Made by a program: the position numbers and the translations under genes. A DNA stretch of 18,915 nt from assembly GCA_963976395.1 (NCBI GenBank), contig CAXBLG010000067.1, forward strand, positions 1 to 18,915. The letters run 5' to 3'. Positions within the stretch are counted from its first letter, which is position 1. The number at the start of each line of letters is the position of its first letter. Below, piece after piece: positions 15,571-18,915 of the stretch. Source of the DNA: UBA11612 sp963976395. GTDB lineage: Bacteria > Pseudomonadota > Alphaproteobacteria > Rhodospirillales > Rhodospirillaceae. The notes below the pieces were generated by a model. That model saw nothing but the letters and a program-made list of their open reading frames with translations. It ran no database searches and had not been told where the DNA came from.

Positions 15571-15632
15571 AAAGAGCCGGTTGCTTGGGTCCGCTTTTCC
15601 CTAGTGAGCGGTTTCCAGGTGACCGGCTCTTT
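15571..15632 (+). promoter_or_regulatory. Nested inverted repeat upstream of the aldehyde dehydrogenase gene
   Basis: The outer arms AAAGAGCCGGT (15571-15581) and ACCGGCTCTTT (15622-15632) are a perfect 11-bp inverted repeat. Inside them CCGCT (15591-15595) pairs with AGCGG (15607-15611), giving a two-tier stem with internal loops. It ends 26 bp before the ATG at 15659, so it lies in the leader of that gene or spans its promoter. It lacks a T-run, which argues against a plain terminator. It may be an operator pair, a leader RNA element or a cruciform-forming site; nothing matches a riboswitch class I know. Confidence 0.55.
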
Positions 15633-15658
15633 GACCGCTGTTTAACAATTGGGACTAG

Positions 15659-17143
15659 ATGGTTAATTTTATGGGTTCGATAGAAAAAAGAAATCGAACA
15701 GTTGCGGTAAATGAGTTTCCCACGGCTCTATACATCAACGGCCGATGGATAGAATCGAGTGAAGGTAAAAAATTTCCTGTTTTTAATCCGGCCACTGAAG
15801 CAGTTGTTGCAGAGGTATCGGACGCGGACATAGTGGATGCGCAATGCGCAGTCGATGCAGCGGCTAGAGCCCTGCCTGCTTGGGCGGGAAAATCGCCTCG
15901 TCAAAGATCCGAAATACTGTACAAGTCCTTTGAAATTGTGAGTCGGCAGAAAGAACACTTGGCGCGGCTTATGACGTTGGAAAACGGTAAGGCGCTGAAA
16001 GATTCTAATGCTGAAGTTACCTATGCAGCGGAATTTCTGAGGTGGTATGCGGAGGAGTGTGTCCGCATATCAGGAGAGGTCATGCAAGCTCCGGCCTCGG
16101 GAGCCCAAATCTTAGTTCAATACCGCCCGGCAGGAGTAGCAGTTCTTGTTACGCCGTGGAATTTTCCGGCTGCGATGGGCACTCGGAAAATCGCGCCGGC
16201 GCTGGCCGCTGGGTGTAGCGTGGTTGTGAAGCCGGCATCAGAAACTCCATTGACTATGTTAGCTCTGGCTGAATGCTTTGCCGAGGCGGGAGTTCCCCCA
16301 GGGGTAGTGAATATCGTTCCATCCAGTAAGTCTGCATCTGTTGTATCGCACATGCTTTCGGATTCTAGAGTACGAGTGGTATCCTTTACGGGGTCAACAG
16401 AAGTGGGGCGTAATCTTCTACGTGAAAGTGCTCACAATGTTATCAATCCCGCTATGGAATTAGGTGGTAATGCGCCATTTATAGTTCTTGAAGACGCAGA
16501 TATTGATGCTGCTGTGGAAGGGGCGGTGGTGGCTAAGATGCGTAATAGTGGGGAGACCTGTACCGCCGTGAATCGCATATACGTACATGATAAACGGCAT
16601 GATGTTTTCGCTGAAAGATTAACAAGCCGTATGAGCGCGTTGAAGGTGGGTAATGGCCTCGACAATGGAGTCGACGTTGGACCTTTAGTTAATGCAGGTA
16701 CTCGAAACAAGGTCGCAGGTTTTGTGGAAGACGCGGTCAAACGGGGTGCGCGGGTATTGACTGGGGGGCAGATGCCAACAGGTATTGGCTTTTTTTATCC
16801 TCCAACTGTCATTGTCGGCGTTCCAGAAGACGCGAAGTGTGTGCGGGAGGAAATATTTGGCCCGGTTGCTGCAATACAACGATTCGCTGATGATGAGGAA
16901 GTGATTTTCAAAGCGAATAATACTGAGTATGGCTTGGTCGCGTACATATATAGTGAAAATTTGAAACGAGCGTTGGGCCTAGCAAATAAACTCGAGTTTG
17001 GAATGGTGGGAATCAATCGAGGTTTGGTGTCTGATCCTGCGGCACCTTTTGGTGGGATGAAATCTAGCGGTATCGGCCGGGAAGGGGGCAGAGAGGGGCT
17101 GTTTGAGTTTCTAGAACCGCAGTACATCTCTACGAATTGGTAA
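15659..17143 (+). CDS. NAD(P)-dependent aldehyde dehydrogenase, succinate-semialdehyde dehydrogenase type
   Basis: A 494-residue cytosolic enzyme that oxidises an aldehyde to its carboxylic acid using NAD(P)+. All family hallmarks are present: TPWNFP with Asn168, the nucleotide-fold FTGSTEVG (243-250), the general base Glu267 in MELGGNAP, nucleophile Cys301 in SGETCTAVNR, and EEIFGPV. FPTALYINGRW near the N-terminus and the motif MELGGNAPFIV resemble GabD-like succinate-semialdehyde dehydrogenases, but related semialdehydes and aromatic aldehydes remain possible. Neither the ATG at 15659 nor an in-frame ATG at 15671 has a clear Shine-Dalgarno sequence; the conserved fold begins near residue 20, so both are possible. 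It is the last gene before the right-hand attachment-like repeat. It would use aldehydes produced after uptake by the neighbouring transporter (inference). Confidence 0.93.
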   Translation: MVNFMGSIEKRNRTVAVNEFPTALYINGRWIESSEGKKFPVFNPATEAVVAEVSDADIVDAQCAVDAAARALPAWAGKSPRQRSEILYKSFEIVSRQKEHLARLMTLENGKALKDSNAEVTYAAEFLRWYAEECVRISGEVMQAPASGAQILVQYRPAGVAVLVTPWNFPAAMGTRKIAPALAAGCSVVVKPASETPLTMLALAECFAEAGVPPGVVNIVPSSKSASVVSHMLSDSRVRVVSFTGSTEVGRNLLRESAHNVINPAMELGGNAPFIVLEDADIDAAVEGAVVAKMRNSGETCTAVNRIYVHDKRHDVFAERLTSRMSALKVGNGLDNGVDVGPLVNAGTRNKVAGFVEDAVKRGARVLTGGQMPTGIGFFYPPTVIVGVPEDAKCVREEIFGPVAAIQRFADDEEVIFKANNTEYGLVAYIYSENLKRALGLANKLEFGMVGINRGLVSDPAAPFGGMKSSGIGREGGREGLFEFLEPQYISTNW

Positions 17144-17301
17144 TGGGGAGCAGTTTCCTCCTTTAGCTTAAGTCACGGGTAACTCATCCATCTAGGGTGC
17201 GCTCCCGGATATTGGCTCATTTTCACAATCCATCGGTTCGCGAAGGGTTGATGAGGCTTGGGTTTATAATTCAACAGCTGGTATCCATCTACACTGTCGG
17301 G

Positions 17302-17322
17302 GGTTGCGGGTCCCCGCAACCA
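17302..17322 (+). repeat. Putative attachment site, right copy (tRNA-Met 3'-end mimic)
   Basis: GGTTGC, GG, then GTCCCCGCAACCA: the second copy of the unit at 992-1012. It is a near-perfect dyad, GGTTGCGGG opposite CCCGCAACC. It lies inside the 3' end of the recombinase gene, where serine recombinases of this group keep their attachment site. The last 11 bases again equal the 3' end of initiator tRNA-Met. No T-arm or anticodon arm precedes it, so no whole tRNA is present. Confidence 0.55.
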
Positions 17323-17332
17323 TTTTTGTTAT

Positions 17333-17370
17333 AACTCCGGAGGCATTTTGGCCTCTGGAGTTCTTTTTTT
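17333..17370 (+). terminator. Rho-independent terminator next to the right attachment-like repeat
   Basis: AACTCCGGAGGC (17333-17344) pairs with GCCTCTGGAGTT (17351-17362), with one G-T wobble and a 6-base ATTTTG loop, followed by a T-rich run to 17370. It acts on rightward transcription, although it lies within the leftward recombinase coding region. It starts 10 bp after the tRNA-Met-like end, mirroring the arrangement at 992-1055. Confidence 0.85.
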
Positions 17371-18862
17371 GTTCGGCAAAAGCCAGAATTGCAGCCAAAT
17401 CGCCGCATAACGTGGCGTGAACTTCACCGCGTTTTGAGCCCGGCATAAGAATAACCTCACCTACCAATGAACGGATGGCGTCTCGGGCTTCCAGGTTCGT
17501 TTGTGGGTCTTCCAGCGCCTTCGTAAGCTGGCCCACCCGTTCCCGGTACAGATTGGCAATATTTGGGTTCACGTCGAGCCTATCTGCCGACGCGGATTCC
17601 AGGCGCGCCGCGATAACCGCCTTTTCTTTCTCCAGTTCAGCCAGCCGATCCTTCATTTCTGGACGGTACATGTCGTCTTCGATGGCCGTCATGATGCCTC
17701 GAATAGAGCGGTCAATTTTCGCCAACCGTTGCCGATCTATGTCCGATTGCGCCCGGCGCTCGCGGTTTAGGCGGTTCAATTCCTCATGGTAGCTGCGAAC
17801 AGCGGCTTCTACCGTTTCCGGCGAAACTAGCCGTTCATTAAGTCCAACGAGAACCCGCTGTTCAATAGCGCCGCGCTTTATTGTGCGCCCATTTGTGCAG
17901 GTGCCGCGCCGATAGCGGTTCAGGCAACCGTAACGGTCATCGACGACAATACCGTACTTACCACCACAGCAACCGCAGGTCAGGACGCCCGACAACAGAA
18001 AGGCTGGACGGTGCATCGACCTTATCTTTTTCGCGCGCGCGGCTCGAACCCCGGCAATGGTCGACGCAAACTTTTCACGGATTTGATCGTGGCTGGCTCT
18101 TACGGCTTGCCATAGTTCATCGCTGACGATTCGTAGTTCAGGTACTACAACCCGTACCCACTCGGATTCCGGGTTATGACGGGCAATGCGTTTGCCCGTT
18201 TCTGGGTTCTTAATGAAACTCTGACGGTTCCAAACCAATGTGCCGATGTAGAGTTCATTGTTCAGAATGCCATTGCCTCGGCAGGCGTGGCCCCTTATGG
18301 CTCCATCCGACCATGCCCGGCCGCGCGGGCCGGGGATGCGTTCGGCGTTCAGGTCCTTGGCAATGGCCCGTGGACTTTTGCCGTTCGCAAATTCCGAGAA
18401 TATCCGCCGGACGACAACTGCCTCGGCCTCGACAACCTCACGCCCGCCACGGATGGGGTCGCCATTGGCGTCATGCTTCTTTTCCACTTGATAGCCGTAG
18501 CAAAGACCGCCGCCGGATCGCCCCTTCTCCACCCGCCCCCGAAGACCGCGCCGCGTCTTGGCGGCGAGGTCTTTAAGGAAGAGGGCGTTCATGGTGCCCT
18601 TCAGACCAACGTGTAGCTCACTAATCTCACCTTCCGCTTGCGTGACAACTTTGACGCCCGCGAAGGCTAGGCGCTTATATATGCCCGCAACGTCCTCCTG
18701 ATCGCGGCTGATGCGGTCCAATGCCTCCGCAATAATGACATCGAACTTACCTTGAAGGGCGTCGGTCATAAGGGCTTGGACACCTGGGCGGATAAGGCTC
18801 GCCCCAGAAATAGCCCTATCCGAGTAGGTCTGAATCACCGTCCAGTTATTCCGAGCGCACAG

Positions 18863-18915
18863 TGATCTGCCCCCTATGAAGTGGTCCTCCCTAAGGTATG
18901 GTTTTGCCATGAAGG
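18863..18915 (+). mobile_element. Probable left end of an IS3-family insertion sequence (partial)
   Basis: From 18863 the sequence reads TGATCTGCCCCC and continues TATGAAGTGGTCC, which resembles IS3-family terminal repeats that begin with TG and a short C-run. The recombinase homology stops exactly here. An ATG at 18909 (ATGAAGG) at the window edge is where the first transposase frame of such an element often starts, with AAGG 12 bp upstream. The transposase and the other end lie outside the window, so the family assignment rests on terminal similarity alone. Confidence 0.55.

Larger units (their letters stand above)
17264..18862 (-). pseudogene. Large serine recombinase, N-terminus lost at an IS3-like insertion
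   Basis: The remaining 532 codons encode a large serine recombinase that would integrate or excise a mobile element. Present are part of the resolvase domain (TYSDRAISGASLIRPG, ALDRISRDQED, GEISELHVGLKGTMNALF), the Recombinase domain (AVVVRRIFSEFANGKSPRAI to GILNNELYIG), a zinc ribbon (CGCCGGKYG and later Cys residues) and a coiled coil (about 365-445). Missing is the first strand with the catalytic serine (usually in ARYSS or similar). The reading frame continues to an ATG at 18910, but those 16 extra codons are insertion-sequence DNA, so the product should be inactive unless supplied in trans. The C-terminus, VAGTRNPRQ, is encoded by the attachment-like repeat at 17302-17322. Relatives end VVAGAGFEPTT where the gene reads into tRNA-Met. 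The gene looks more G+C-rich than the cargo. Confidence 0.85.

Noticed and set aside
17250..17322. Complete tRNA-Met gene ending at the right repeat
   Set aside because: The 3' terminus matches, but no T-loop, anticodon loop or D-arm can be found upstream.
18863..18910. Start of the recombinase at 18910
   Set aside because: These codons appear to be insertion-sequence DNA and do not resemble the recombinase N-terminus.
1..18915. CRISPR array, rRNA, toxin-antitoxin or phage structural genes
   Set aside because: No regularly spaced repeats, RNA gene signatures or matching protein families were seen on either strand.

Overview
The window is bacterial, most likely from a member of the Pseudomonadota and probably an alphaproteobacterium. 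Evidence: a TonB-dependent receptor whose plug begins NIIVTGTRI, several twin-arginine (Tat) exported enzymes, a DUF1592/DUF1552 gene pair, and a large serine recombinase of the kind common in alphaproteobacterial islands. It is an accessory, catabolic-looking region with no core housekeeping genes.

Layout. (i) 1-1000: a Tat-exported intradiol ring-cleavage dioxygenase (+). (ii) 1154-5389, minus strand: a LysR-type regulator, an MHS-type MFS transporter with a large periplasmic insert, and a Tat-exported sulfatase. Transporter and sulfatase are 44 bp apart and look like an operon. (iii) 5829-11455, plus strand: a tight four-gene cluster of exported proteins, namely an unrecognised secreted protein, a DUF1592-type c-haem protein (ATGA overlap), a DUF1552 Tat protein and a three-repeat COG4315-type protein. 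(iv) 11905-15467: a TonB-dependent receptor, a strong terminator, and a small secreted protein. (v) 15659-17143: an NAD(P)-dependent aldehyde dehydrogenase of the succinate-semialdehyde dehydrogenase type, preceded by a nested inverted repeat. (vi) 17264-18862, minus strand: a large serine recombinase whose N-terminus, including the catalytic serine, is replaced at 18863 by what looks like the end of an IS3-family element.

Two near-identical 21-bp sequences (992-1012 and 17302-17322) both contain GTCCCCGCAACCA, which ends in the 3' terminus of initiator tRNA-Met (CCCCGCAACCA). Each is followed at once by a rho-independent terminator, and the right-hand copy lies in the 3' end of the recombinase gene. 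I read them as attachment sites. The segment 1000-17309 (sulfatase through aldehyde dehydrogenase) would then be a recombinase-less cassette stacked next to a recombinase-bearing element in a tRNA-Met locus. This is inference, but it explains the repeat, the terminators and the gene order.

How the genes may work together (inference): the receptor would bring a poorly diffusible, possibly sulfated and oxidisable, organic substrate into the periplasm. The sulfatase would remove sulfate, and the exported DUF1592/DUF1552/COG4315 set would carry out or support an uncharacterised redox step. The MHS symporter would move the product inwards and the aldehyde dehydrogenase would oxidise an aldehyde intermediate. 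The dioxygenase would cleave a catechol-like ring, although it lies outside the proposed cassette. No substrate can be named from sequence alone. The DUF1592/DUF1552/COG4315 set is the best candidate for an undescribed system here.
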